Assembly: GCF_003032475.1 (NCBI RefSeq)
Contig: NZ_CP028369.1
Coordinates: forward strand, 6,138,001 to 6,202,000
Origin: Streptomyces sp. P3
Lineage (GTDB): Bacteria > Actinomycetota > Actinomycetes > Streptomycetales > Streptomycetaceae
Direction: 5' to 3'
DNA length: 64,000 nt
Part shown: piece by piece, positions 8,811 through 18,300 of the stretch
Layout: every line of letters begins with the position of its first letter
Position numbering within the stretch: the first letter of the stretch is position 1
The notes under the pieces: model-generated
What the model was told of the DNA's origin: nothing
The model's input: the letters and a program-made list of their open reading frames with translations, nothing else
Database searches by the model: none
Made by a program: the position numbers and the translations under genes

Positions 8811-8834
8811 GACTATCTGCGCGACGACTATCTG
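8811..8834. promoter_or_regulatory. Direct repeat GACTATCTG x2, likely MarR target
   Basis: GACTATCTG occurs at 8811-8819 and again at 8826-8834, 15 bp apart, and TGTCCA lies on both outer sides. The element begins 32 bp upstream of the SRPBCC start, where the promoter should be, so it is a good candidate site for the MarR protein encoded downstream. Confidence 0.5.
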
Positions 8835-9006
8835 TCCAGGGGGGAGTGGTCGCTCCGCCACGCCACCCCGTCCACCTTGACGTTGTCGTGTCCATGTCAC
8901 TAATTTCGGCGAGCCGGATCCGGGTGCGCTCCTCCTGCGGAGCGTGGGCGGACGGGCGTCATGGCGGTCATGCCTGCCCGGGTAGGGCGGCTGGTGCCGA
9001 GGCGGA

Positions 9007-9768
9007 CTACGCGGAAGGGGCCTTGCCGGAAGGCGGTGTGCCGGGCGCCGTGCCGGCCACGTAGACCGTGTTGGTCGACGTGCCGTTCTGGCGGGCGTTG
9101 TCGAAGTCGACGACCCGAGCCGCCGTGCGGGCGAAGACCTCCGAGAGCGCGGACATGAACTGCTCGTCCGGTGGATCGTTCGACCACAGCGCGAACACCC
9201 CGCCGGGGCGCAGATGCGCGGCGAGGGCGCGGAGCCCCGCGGGACGGTAGAGGGCCGCATGGCGTGGGTGGAGCACGTGGCGCGGCGAGTGGTCGACGTC
9301 CAGCAGGACGGCGTCGAAGCGACGGCCCGGGACCTCGGGGTCCAGGCCGCGGGGGTCGGCGGCCAGCGCGAAGAAGTCGCCTTGTGTCAGGCGGCAGCGG
9401 GCGTCCGAGGTGAGCCGGGATCCGAGGGGCACCAGGTGCCGCTGGTGCCAGTCGATGACCGCGGGCAGCGCTTCGATCACGGTCAGCGAGCGCACGCGGG
9501 GATCGTCCAGGGCCGCCCTGGCGGTGTAGCCGAGCCCGAGTCCACCGACCGCCACGTCAAGTTCGGGTCCGTCGGTGTCCGGCAGCTCGGCCAGTCCGAG
9601 TTCCGTGAGCGCGATCTCGCCGGTGGTGAAGAGACTGGACATCAGGAACTCGTCACCGAGCTTCACCTCGTACACGTCGTCGCCCGAGACCGGGTGGCGA
9701 CGGCGTCGCAGACTGATCTCGCCGATGGGCGTCGGTTGCCAGTCGATCTCCTCGAAGCGCAGGCCCAT
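9007..9768 (-). CDS. Spermidine synthase-like methyltransferase-fold protein
   Basis: 253-aa protein with a spermidine-synthase/SAM-binding Rossmann core: AVGGLGLGYTA is the nucleotide-binding turn, LTVIEALPAVIDW carries the acidic residue of motif II, and FDAVLLDVDHSP fills the position of the catalytic DxxDP region. Streptomycetes carry such aminopropyltransferase-like proteins without a complete polyamine pathway, so the reaction is uncertain. It lies upstream of ribonuclease J on the same strand with a gap of about 160 bp. Confidence 0.75.
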   Translation of the reverse strand: MGLRFEEIDWQPTPIGEISLRRRRHPVSGDDVYEVKLGDEFLMSSLFTTGEIALTELGLAELPDTDGPELDVAVGGLGLGYTARAALDDPRVRSLTVIEALPAVIDWHQRHLVPLGSRLTSDARCRLTQGDFFALAADPRGLDPEVPGRRFDAVLLDVDHSPRHVLHPRHAALYRPAGLRALAAHLRPGGVFALWSNDPPDEQFMSALSEVFARTAARVVDFDNARQNGTSTNTVYVAGTAPGTPPSGKAPSA

Positions 9769-9932
9769 CCGTTCACCTTTCGGGATTGTGACGTTCTGAC
9801 GTTCTGGCGAGGCGGCCCGGACCGGCGCAGACCCGCCCGAGAGCGTTCACGGGCTGCGGGGCGCCGCGGCCGGTACGGTGACGGATGCCCCGCTCCGGCG
9901 GGGAGCGGGGGGAACCGGGGCGGCGGGCGCGA

Positions 9933-11618
9933 TCAGGCGTCGATGATGACGGGGATGATCAGCGGCCTGCGACGGTGCGTGCGGAAGGCCCAGTTGGCCA
10001 CGGCGCGGGCGATGAGCTGTTCGAGCTGGTGGGCGTCGCCGACGCCTTCCTGTGCGGCGTTGGCCAGTGTCTTCTCGATGACGGGAACGACCGGCTCGAA
10101 GGTGGCGTCGTCGTGGACGAAGCCGCGCGCCAGGAAGTCGGGAGCCTCGGCGAGGGCACCGGTGTCGGCGTCGACGATGGCGACGACCGTGATGACGCCC
10201 TCCTGGGCGAGCGTGACCCGGTCCTTGAGGGACGCCTCGGTCGCGCCGCCGACTTCCATACCGTCCACGTAGACGTTCCCGGCGGGCACCTTGCCGGTGA
10301 TCGAGGCACGGCCGTCGACGAGGTCGACGACGACGCCGTCCTCCGCGATGACGACGCGGTCCGGGTCGACGCCGGTGCGGATGGCGAGGTCGGCGTTGGC
10401 CCGCAGGTGGCGGAACTCCCCGTGGACGGGCATGACGTTGCGGGGACGGACGATGTTGTAGCAGTAGACGAGTTCCCCGGCGCTGGCGTGACCGGACACG
10501 TGCACCTTGGCGTTGCCCTTGTGGACGACGTTGGCGCCCCATCGGGTCAGACCGTTGATCACCCGGTAGATGGCGTTCTCGTTGCCGGGGATGAGGGAGC
10601 TGGCGAGCAGGACGGTGTCGCCCTTGCCGATGCGGATCGCGTGGTCGCGGTTGGCCATCCGCGACAGCGCGGCCATCGGTTCGCCCTGGGAGCCCGTGCA
10701 CACCAGGGTGATCCGGTGGTCCGGCAGCTTCTCCAGCTCCTTGGCGTTCACGACCAGCCCGGACGGGACCTTGAGGTAGCCGAGGTCGCGGGCGATGCCC
10801 ATGTTGCGGACCATCGAACGGCCCACGAAGGCCACCTTGCGGCCGTGCTGGTGGGCGGCGTCCAGGATCTGCTGGATGCGGTGCACATGGCTGGCGAAGC
10901 TGGAGACGATGACTCGGCGTGGCGCGGTGCGCATGACCTGCTCGATCGCGGGGTTCAGTTCGCGTTCGGAGGTGGTGAAGCCGGGGACCTCGGCGTTGGT
11001 GGAGTCGGTGAGGAACAGGTCCACGCCCTCCTCGCCGAGTCGGGCGAAGGCGCGCAGGTCCGTGATCCGGTCGTCCAGGGGGAACTGGTCCATCTTGAAG
11101 TCGCCGGTGTGCAGCACCATCCCGGCGCCGGTGCGGATCGCGACCGCGAGACTGTCCGGGATGGAGTGGTTGACCGCGACGAACTCGCAGTCGAACGGGC
11201 CGAAGCGGCGCCGGTCGCCCTCGCGTACGCGCACCGTGCGGGGGCGGATGCCGTGCTCCTTGAGCTTGGCCTCCAGGAACGCGAGGGTGAGCTTCGAGCC
11301 GACGACCGGGATGTCCGACCGCTCCCGCAGCAGATAGGGCACGCCGCCGATGTGATCCTCGTGGCCGTGGGTGAGCACGATGCCCACGATGTCGTCCAGG
11401 CGGTCCCGGATCGAGGTGAAGTCGGGCAGGATCACATCCACCCCGGGCTGGTTCTCCTCGGGGAACAGCACACCGCAGTCCACGATCAACAGCTTGCCGG
11501 CATGCTCGAAGACGGTCATGTTGCGACCGATTTCGCCCAAGCCGCCCAAGGCGGTGACCCTCAGCCCGCCTTCGGGCAACGGCGGGGCGGCTTTGAGTTC
11601 TGGGTGCGGATGGCTCAT
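9933..11618 (-). CDS. rnj: Ribonuclease J
   Basis: 561-aa beta-CASP metallo-beta-lactamase nuclease for rRNA maturation and mRNA decay, with endonuclease and 5' exonuclease activity in the family. The zinc motif THGHEDHIGG is near residue 82, with VNHSIPDS, LHTGDFKMDQ and LTDSTNAE following, and the beta-CASP part has GSQGEPMAALSR and HVSGHAS. The C-terminal domain needed for dimerisation is present. Full length, ATG start. One of the few clearly housekeeping genes in the window. Confidence 0.96.
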   Translation of the reverse strand: MSHPHPELKAAPPLPEGGLRVTALGGLGEIGRNMTVFEHAGKLLIVDCGVLFPEENQPGVDVILPDFTSIRDRLDDIVGIVLTHGHEDHIGGVPYLLRERSDIPVVGSKLTLAFLEAKLKEHGIRPRTVRVREGDRRRFGPFDCEFVAVNHSIPDSLAVAIRTGAGMVLHTGDFKMDQFPLDDRITDLRAFARLGEEGVDLFLTDSTNAEVPGFTTSERELNPAIEQVMRTAPRRVIVSSFASHVHRIQQILDAAHQHGRKVAFVGRSMVRNMGIARDLGYLKVPSGLVVNAKELEKLPDHRITLVCTGSQGEPMAALSRMANRDHAIRIGKGDTVLLASSLIPGNENAIYRVINGLTRWGANVVHKGNAKVHVSGHASAGELVYCYNIVRPRNVMPVHGEFRHLRANADLAIRTGVDPDRVVIAEDGVVVDLVDGRASITGKVPAGNVYVDGMEVGGATEASLKDRVTLAQEGVITVVAIVDADTGALAEAPDFLARGFVHDDATFEPVVPVIEKTLANAAQEGVGDAHQLEQLIARAVANWAFRTHRRRPLIIPVIIDA

Positions 11619-11998
11619 GACCTCACGTTATCGAAGAGTCCGCCGGTGTGATCCACCGCCCGTCCCGTGCCGCCCCGGCCCGCCCGGTCCGGAGCGAGGC
11701 CCGGTGCAACGCCCGGCGAGCCACGGGGCACCCGTCGTGGTGCCTACACAGGGAATCGGGCCACCGGCTGACCGTGGCCGAGTCCCTGTCGAAAAGGGGT
11801 CACGAATGGAGTGATCTTCCCTGGATGGGTAGAACCCATGTAAGAGGCGTGAAGCAGCCGATCCGGGCGCGTCACGGGCGGATCCCCTCCGACGGATCGC
11901 AGGGATTGCGTACCCAGGGGTATCTGGGCTGTCCCGTTTCGGGTCCAATGGTGAGAGTCCGGCCCTTGCATGCCCACACCGGTCAGAAGAGGCACGTC
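11619..11998. other. Divergent promoter region, no gene supported
   Basis: 380 bp between the starts of rnj (minus) and the NfeD-like gene (plus). It holds the promoters of both. Open frames here lack motifs and ribosome sites. Confidence 0.5.
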
Positions 11999-12430
11999 AT
12001 GGATCCATGGCTGATCTGGTTGATCATCGCAGCGGTTCTGGCTGTGGTGGAGATCTTCACGCTGACCGCGGCGCTCGGGATGCTGAGTGCGGCCGCGCTG
12101 GTCACGGCGGGTTCCGCGGCGGTCGGGCTGCCGCTGCCCCTGCAGTTCGTGGTGTTCACCGTCGTCGCCGCGGCCACGGTGTTGTTCGTACGCCCCATCG
12201 CGCTGCGCCACGTGCTCCGGCCGGGGGCGGCACGGTTCGGCGTGGACGCCCTGATCGGCAAGGCTGCCTTCGTGGTCGCGGACGTGTCGGACCGGGGCGG
12301 CAGGGTCCGTATCGACGGCGACGAATGGACGGCCCGCGCCTACGACGAAACGCTGGTGATCCCTGCCGGAAGAACCGTCGACGTCATAGAGATCAACGGA
12401 GCCACCGCGATCGTCTACCCCCGGGACTGA
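11999..12430 (+). CDS. NfeD-like membrane protein
   Basis: 143-aa protein with two or three N-terminal membrane helices (WLIWLIIAAVLAVVEIFTLT and a stretch over about 40-65) and a C-terminal OB-fold-like domain of NfeD type (about 80-140: DALIGKAAFVVADV, then GGRVRIDGDEWTARA). NfeD proteins act next to SPFH proteins in membrane organisation. The ATG at 11999 begins the first helix. The SPFH gene starts four bases after the stop, so the two form one unit. Confidence 0.85.
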   Translation: MDPWLIWLIIAAVLAVVEIFTLTAALGMLSAAALVTAGSAAVGLPLPLQFVVFTVVAAATVLFVRPIALRHVLRPGAARFGVDALIGKAAFVVADVSDRGGRVRIDGDEWTARAYDETLVIPAGRTVDVIEINGATAIVYPRD

Positions 12431-12434
12431 AACC

Positions 12435-13478
12435 ATGGAAACCTCGGCGTTCTTGATTGCCGGCCTGCTCGTCGCCCTCTTCGCGGTCTTCACCGTGGTG
12501 CGGGCGGTGCGCATCGTGCCCCAGGCGCGCGCCCGCAACGTCGAACGACTCGGCCGCTACCTCCGGACCCTGAATCCAGGCCTCAACTTCGTCATCCCGT
12601 ACATCGACCGCGTGCACGGAGTGATCGACCTGAGGGAACAGGTCGTCTCCTTCAAGCCGCAACCGGTCATCACCGAGGACAACCTGGTCGTCGAGATCGA
12701 CACCGTTCTCTACTTTCAGGTCACGGATCCGCGAGCGGCCTTCTACGAGATCGCGAACTTCCTCCAGGCGGTCGAGCAGCTCACCGTCACCACGCTGCGC
12801 AACGTCGTGGGATCCATGGACCTGGAAAAGACGCTCACCTCTCGGGACACCATCAACAGCCAGCTCCGAGGCGTGCTGGACGAGGCCACCGGGAAGTGGG
12901 GACTGAGGGTCAACCGGGTGGAGATCAAGGCCATCGACCCCCCGCAGAGCATCAAGGACGCGATGCAGAAGCAGATGCGGGCCGAGCGGGACAAGCGGGC
13001 CGCGATTCTCGGGGCCGAGGGGCAGCGCCAGTCACAGATACTGACCGCCGAAGGCGACAAACAGGCCGCAGTCCTGCGCGCGGAGGGCAACCGAACCGCT
13101 GCGATCCTCCAGGCCGAAGGGCAGTCCCGGGCCATCGACGAGGTGTTCCAGGCCGTGCACCGCAACGACCCCGACCCCAAGCTGCTCGCCTACCAGTACC
13201 TGCAGACGCTGCCCCAGCTCGCGCAAGGTTCGGGCAACAACTTCTGGGTGATCCCCAGCGAGATCACCTCCGCGCTCCAGGGTGTGTCCCGCGCCTTCAG
13301 CGAGGTGCTGCCCCCGTCGCCGGCCACCCGCGAGAAGCCCGGGGACGACATGGCCGCCCAGGCCGCCGACGACGCGGCACAGGCCGCGGAAGCAGCTGCC
13401 GCGGCCCTCGCCGACGCGGCCAGGGCCGAACGCGGCACCCCGCCCCCCGATTCCCTCCCCTCGCAGCCACCGCACTGA
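12435..13478 (+). CDS. SPFH/Band 7 (stomatin/flotillin-like) membrane protein
   Basis: 347-aa protein: one N-terminal membrane helix (LIAGLLVALFAVFTVV), the SPFH domain (about 30-200, with RIVPQARARNVERLGRY and GLRVNRVEIKAIDPP), then a coiled region rich in AEG repeats (about 200-240) and an Ala-rich low-complexity tail. Such proteins form large oligomers on the inner face of the membrane. Directly coupled with the NfeD-like gene upstream. Confidence 0.92.
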   Translation: METSAFLIAGLLVALFAVFTVVRAVRIVPQARARNVERLGRYLRTLNPGLNFVIPYIDRVHGVIDLREQVVSFKPQPVITEDNLVVEIDTVLYFQVTDPRAAFYEIANFLQAVEQLTVTTLRNVVGSMDLEKTLTSRDTINSQLRGVLDEATGKWGLRVNRVEIKAIDPPQSIKDAMQKQMRAERDKRAAILGAEGQRQSQILTAEGDKQAAVLRAEGNRTAAILQAEGQSRAIDEVFQAVHRNDPDPKLLAYQYLQTLPQLAQGSGNNFWVIPSEITSALQGVSRAFSEVLPPSPATREKPGDDMAAQAADDAAQAAEAAAAALADAARAERGTPPPDSLPSQPPH

Positions 13479-13538
13479 CAGCGCGCCTCGCTTCCCCTGA
13501 CCCGCGGCCCAGGTACGAGCCTGGATCCCGGGGAGCCG

Positions 13539-13988
13539 TCAGAAGGAGTGGAAGCCGTCCCAGTAGGTGTCGGCGCTCTCGCTGAAGCGGTCGGGGCGCC
13601 GGCGTCGCAGTCGGGTGTATCGCTCGTTGAGCAGGTCCACGGCCAGGCGCAGGCTCGTCCCGAACTCGGTGCGGATGGCCTGGATCGCGTGAATCCTGCG
13701 GTTTTCCATGATCAAGGCATCGATGCCCGACCAACGCCGTTCCTCGGCTTCCTCCGTCGACGTGAAGGTCGCCAGCTCGTCCTGGAGGCGCTGCACCTCA
13801 CCGAGGATCTCGGCGTCGGTGGCGACGCAGAGTGAGGTGACCTCGTCCCGGCTCGGATCGTCCCGGCCGATGCCGAGCTTGATGCACAGCCAGGCTCTCA
13901 GGTCGCCGAGTTCTCGTCGCAGTTCGTCGCGTTGCGCACGAGTCGTGGCGAGCTCGCGTTGCACCGTCTCGAGATCCTCCTCCGGCAT
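13539..13988 (-). CDS. Hypothetical coiled-coil protein
   Basis: No family recognised. From the ATG at 13988 it is 149 aa. An N-terminal coiled coil (DLETVQRELATTRAQRDELR, residues about 4-24) is followed by an alpha-helical, charged middle and a C-terminus rich in Arg (LRRRRPDRFSESADTYWDGF). No membrane or export signal. The start is uncertain: in-frame ATGs at 14144 and earlier exist, but the extra sequence is low-complexity Arg/Pro, and the coiled coil begins at 13988. It is divergent from the lipoprotein gene. Confidence 0.5.
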   Translation of the reverse strand: MPEEDLETVQRELATTRAQRDELRRELGDLRAWLCIKLGIGRDDPSRDEVTSLCVATDAEILGEVQRLQDELATFTSTEEAEERRWSGIDALIMENRRIHAIQAIRTEFGTSLRLAVDLLNERYTRLRRRRPDRFSESADTYWDGFHSF

Positions 13989-14223
13989 GGTGACAGTCTG
14001 CCAGGGCGGCGGCACGCCTCGACGCTCTGTTCCGCGCCGAGCACGACCCGCATCATCGACGCCATCCGCCGGCCGCACCACCCGACGGGGACCTGACGGA
14101 CGCGCCGCGCTCTCCTCGCTCACATTGTGAATGGGATCGGTCATTACCTGGCCAAAGAGAGGATTTCTCGTCAACCGCCTTGTGGTCGCATTCCCTGTGG
14201 CAATCTGAGTCCTCCAGTCGGGG

Positions 14224-14841
14224 GTGATCATATTGGGAATCTCGAGGTGCGTTCCGCCGCGCTCACGGCGTGTGCTGGGAGCGGTTTTCTGTCTTGCCGC
14301 CGTGGCCTCCTGCTCCGGTGTTTCCGCGGACGGCGGGGGTGGGTCCGGCGAAGGTTCCGGAATGCCGGCACCCGCCGCCTCCGCGGGACGCTATCCGGCG
14401 GGTGACACGGGTGCCAGGGAACTGCTGGAGAAGGTGGGAACGAAGGGCGACTCCGCGTTGGTGGAGTCGCTTCGGCCCACCAGTGCGGACTACCGGGCAG
14501 TCTTCAGACCCGATTTCGCAGGCCGGGCCGAGCGTTTCTATCGCACGCGGTTCTGGGGAGGCTCTCCGGTGCCGCCCGGTCCGTGGGCACAGCAGGGTCA
14601 GACCGAGCTGAAGATGTGGAAGGCGACCACCGAGGAGATTCGGGACTGGACGCCGGCCGTGCGGTCGAACTTCCCCGGTGGATACGCGGACGTGAAGGAC
14701 GAGTTCAACTCCGGGCTGACGGTGTACACCTGGAGATACACACGGCCCGGGGCGGAGCGTGGCCTGTTCTTCAACGGGCTTGTTCACGTGAACGGACACT
14801 GGGCTCTCTTTCCCAAGCCCTGGTACGTGCTGCATCAGTGA
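14224..14841 (+). CDS. Putative secreted lipoprotein of unknown function
   Basis: 205 aa from a GTG start. A signal peptide with the lipobox AVASC predicts lipidation at C30 and anchoring on the outer face of the membrane. A Gly/Ser-rich spacer follows, then a globular domain ending in HVNGHWALFPKPWYVL. No known domain could be named. It lies 93 bp before the Trypco1 gene on the same strand, so it could belong with that locus, but nothing shows this directly. Confidence 0.65.
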   Translation: MIILGISRCVPPRSRRVLGAVFCLAAVASCSGVSADGGGGSGEGSGMPAPAASAGRYPAGDTGARELLEKVGTKGDSALVESLRPTSADYRAVFRPDFAGRAERFYRTRFWGGSPVPPGPWAQQGQTELKMWKATTEEIRDWTPAVRSNFPGGYADVKDEFNSGLTVYTWRYTRPGAERGLFFNGLVHVNGHWALFPKPWYVLHQ

Positions 14842-14934
14842 GCCGTGCGCAGTGCGCTGCGGGCAATGAGCAGTGCAGCGATGAGCCGAGTGATGAACCG
14901 CCGGAATGACCGGCGGGTGAGGGGGCGGATTTCG

Positions 14935-15270
14935 GTGTTGGCTCGTATACCGCTCGACGGCGGTGGCGTGATTCTGGTGGAGAGTTCGGACGTCGACGAC
15001 GGGCCGGTCATGGCGGGCAGGATTCACGATGCGGTCCACGACGTGCCCAGGAGACTGGGCGAGATCATCGAACCGGTGACCGAAACCGCGCGCATTCTCG
15101 TCGAGAGGCTGAGCAGGGCCAATCCCTCGGAATTCGAGGTGGAGTTCGGGATCGATCTCGCCGCGGAAGCCGGTGTGGTGATCACCAAGAGCACGGTCGG
15201 GACCAACGTGAAGGTGAGGATGGTGTGGAAGCGGCCCGAGGGCGGCGCCCCGGACGACGCACCGGCCTGA
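14935..15270 (+). CDS. Trypco1 (trypsin-co-occurring domain 1, CU044_2847 family) protein
   Basis: 111 aa. The sequence ARIPLDGGGVILVESSD at the start and EFEVEFGIDLAAEAGVVITK near the end are the signature beta strands of the Trypco1 family, small proteins found next to trypsin-like proteases in predicted conflict systems. The GTG at 14935 is chosen because GAGGGGG lies nine bases upstream and the domain begins here; the 30 in-frame codons further upstream are Arg-rich and unlike the family. The large protease-NTPase-WD40 gene starts 43 bp downstream. Confidence 0.8.
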   Translation: MLARIPLDGGGVILVESSDVDDGPVMAGRIHDAVHDVPRRLGEIIEPVTETARILVERLSRANPSEFEVEFGIDLAAEAGVVITKSTVGTNVKVRMVWKRPEGGAPDDAPA

Positions 15271-15313
15271 CCGCCCCGGTGGCACGGCGCGCCTTTCCCC
15301 GTGGTGACGGCGA

Positions 15314-18300
15314 ATGGTGACCTGGGCCGCGTCCGTGGCACGGGTGATGGGCCCGGGAAACGCCGTGGCAGGCGCGGGATTCCTGGTCGCCGACGACATC
15401 CTGGTGACGTGCGCGCATGTGGTCGAGGCCGCCGGCGTCCGGGCGCAGGGGACCCTGAGAGTGGAGTTCCCGCAGGCGGAAGGGGCCCCCGGGGCGATCG
15501 GTGAAGTCGTCCACCTGGGCCGCGGCGCACTGACCGGAGAGGACGTCGCGGTCGTCCGTCTCGCCGCGAGGCCCCCGGGGACGTCCCCGCTGCCGCTCGC
15601 CGGGGCGCACGGATGCCGGGGGCACCGGGTACGGTCCTTCGGCTTTCCGGCGCAGGCCGTGGCCGGCGGCCACTACGGCCACGGGCACGCCGGTGAGATC
15701 CTTTCGCCACACTCCGGGGCGGGGGCGTTGCTGCAGGTGAACCGTGCCAACGACCTGACCCAGGGGTTCAGCGGCGGGCCGGTCTGGGACGACACCGTGG
15801 AGGCGGTGATCGGTATGGTCACGCGGATCACCCGGCCGGACCCGCATCTGAGGGGCACGGACATCGCGTATGCCACGCCCGTGGGTCGCCTGCGTGAAGT
15901 GTGGCCCGAGCTGGCCGTCGGCGAAGTCTGTCCGTACCGGGGGCTCCAGGCGTTCACGACGGAGCATGCCGGCTGGTTCCACGGCCGTACCGAGGCGGTT
16001 CACGGGATTCTCGACCGGCTGTGGGCCGCCCCCGACGCACTGCTGCTTCTCGGCCCGTCCGGAGCCGGCAAGTCGTCCCTGGTCCAAGCGGGGGTGGTGG
16101 CCGCGCTCGCCGCCTCGGACCTGCCCGGCAGCGACCGCTGGGAGGTCGTCACCGTACGGCCCGGACCCGCTCTGCTGGACGCACTGGAGGCCGTCGGACA
16201 TCCGCGCCCGGCCGACGTGACGCGCCGCGTACTCGTGGTCGACCAGTTCGAGGAGATCCTCCAGTTCGAGGCACCTCTCACGCCCCCGGCTCCGTCAGCG
16301 GGCGACGCCGGCGAGTCGGTGACGGGAGCGGAGCCGACGGGAGAGGGCGGGCCGACGGCGGGCGAAACGGCGCTGCGCACCGGCCTCGACCGGCTCACCG
16401 CGGCGATCGGGACGCCCGGTCTCACCCTCCTGCTCGTCATGCGTGACGACTTCTACCCGCAGCTGGCCGCCGAGGCCCCGGACCTGCTGGCGGCCGTCAC
16501 CCCCGGGCTGCTGAACGTTTTGGCCACGCTCAGCCCGGAGGACCTCCACGACATCATCGTCAAGCCGGCGGAGGAGGTCGGTGCCCGTTGTCAGGAAGGC
16601 CTCCCCGAGCGGATCATCGCCGACGTCCTGCGCATCGATCATCTGGTCGGCGCCCGGCAACCGACACCGACGACCGTGCTCCCACTGGTCGAGGTCGCGA
16701 TGAGCGAGCTCTGGAAGCGCTCACGCGACGGTGTGCTGACGCACGAGGCCTACGAACGGATCGGTGGGCTCAGCGGCAGTATCAACGCCTGGTACGGCAA
16801 CGCCATGGCCTCTCTGCCGGCCACGGACGCGGTGCGCGACACCACCCAGCGGCTCCTCACCGCGCTCGTCCGGCCTCCCGACCCCACGCGCGGCATCCCC
16901 GCCCTGCGCCGGCAGGTGCCGCTGCCGGAGCTGCGCGAGCTGGCCGGCGACGGCGCAACTCCCCCCGACGCGGGCGATGTCATCGGCGGGCGGGCCGACG
17001 CGGGGGAGGCGGGCGCCCGAGCCGAGGCGGGCGCCCGAGCCGTGGATCAGGTGCTCGCCGTGCTGGTCGAGCACCGCCTGATCGTGACCCGCAGGGCGAC
17101 CGCACACGACGAGCCCGTCGCCGAGCTGGTCCATGACGCGTTGATCCGTGACTGGGGCGTCCTGCGGGGCTGGGTCGAACACAACCATCGCTTCCAGGAG
17201 TGGCTGGACCGGGCGGCGGATCAGCGACGGCGCTGGCAGGATCGCGGTGACAACGCCGACCTGCTGCGCGGCAGCGACCTGGCCGACGGACTCTCGCTGT
17301 CGGCCGGGCACCGGTTGCCCCGTGCCACGGCCGACTTCCTGCGGGCCAGCCGCCGTGCCGCCCGACGCGCCGTCTGGGCCCGCCGGGCCTTCACGCTCGG
17401 CCTGGTCCTGCTCACGCTCGCCGCCGCGGCGATGGCGGGCGTCGCCCTCGACACCGCGGCCGAGGCGAGAGCGGAGCGGGCCGTCGCCCTGTCGCGCCAA
17501 CTGGCCGCCCAGAGCCGGAGCATCGCGACGGCGCAGCCGGTGACGGCTCGTCGGCTGGCCGTGGCGGCGTGGGCCACCGCCCACACCACAGAGGCGGGCC
17601 TCGCCATGACGGCGCTGCTGAGCCAGCAGCAGTCGACTCTGGTCGGTCATCTCGGGGCGCTCACCGCGGCCGTGTTCAGTCCCGACGGTGCGCGCATCGC
17701 CACCACCGGCGACGACGGCACCGTACGGTTGTGGGACACGGTCACCGGCCGGTCGGTGTACGTCCGGTCGGGAGCCGCGCGCGGGCGCAAGACCGTCGCC
17801 GTCGCCTTCCGCCCCGATGGAAGGATGCTGGCCTCGGCGGACGAGGACGGTGCCGTCCGGCTGTGGGACCCGGCGACCGGGAAGCAGGTGGGCGCGCCGC
17901 TGACCGGGCACACGGATCGGGTCAACGGTCTTTCGTTCAGTCCAGACGGGGCGCTGCTGGCGTCGGGCAGCTGGGACGGCACCGTCCGGCTGTGGGACCC
18001 GGCGACCGGGAAACAGGTGGGCGCGCCGCTGACCGGGCACACCAGTCAGGTCAACGGTGTGGCGTTCAGTCCCGACGGGGCGCTGCTGGCGTCGGGCGGC
18101 TGGGACGGCACCGTCCGGCTGTGGGACCCGGCGACCGGGAAACAGGTGGGCGCGCCGCTGCGGGCACACGTCGGCTCGGTCAGGAGTGTGGCGTTCCGTC
18201 CGGACGGCGGTCTGCTGGCCGCGGCCGCCGGTGACGGGACGATCCAGTTGTGGAACCCGCGGACCCGTACACCGGTCCGAGAACCGCTGCGCGGACACAC

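Noticed and set aside
11900..11925. GGGTAT before the NfeD-like gene as a SigB-type promoter
   Set aside because: No GNNT-like -35 element at 14-16 bp distance was found.
11648..11998. Upstream extension of the NfeD-like gene
   Set aside because: The 117 extra codons are Arg/His-rich and would place 100 residues before the first membrane helix; the ATG at 11999 fits the family.
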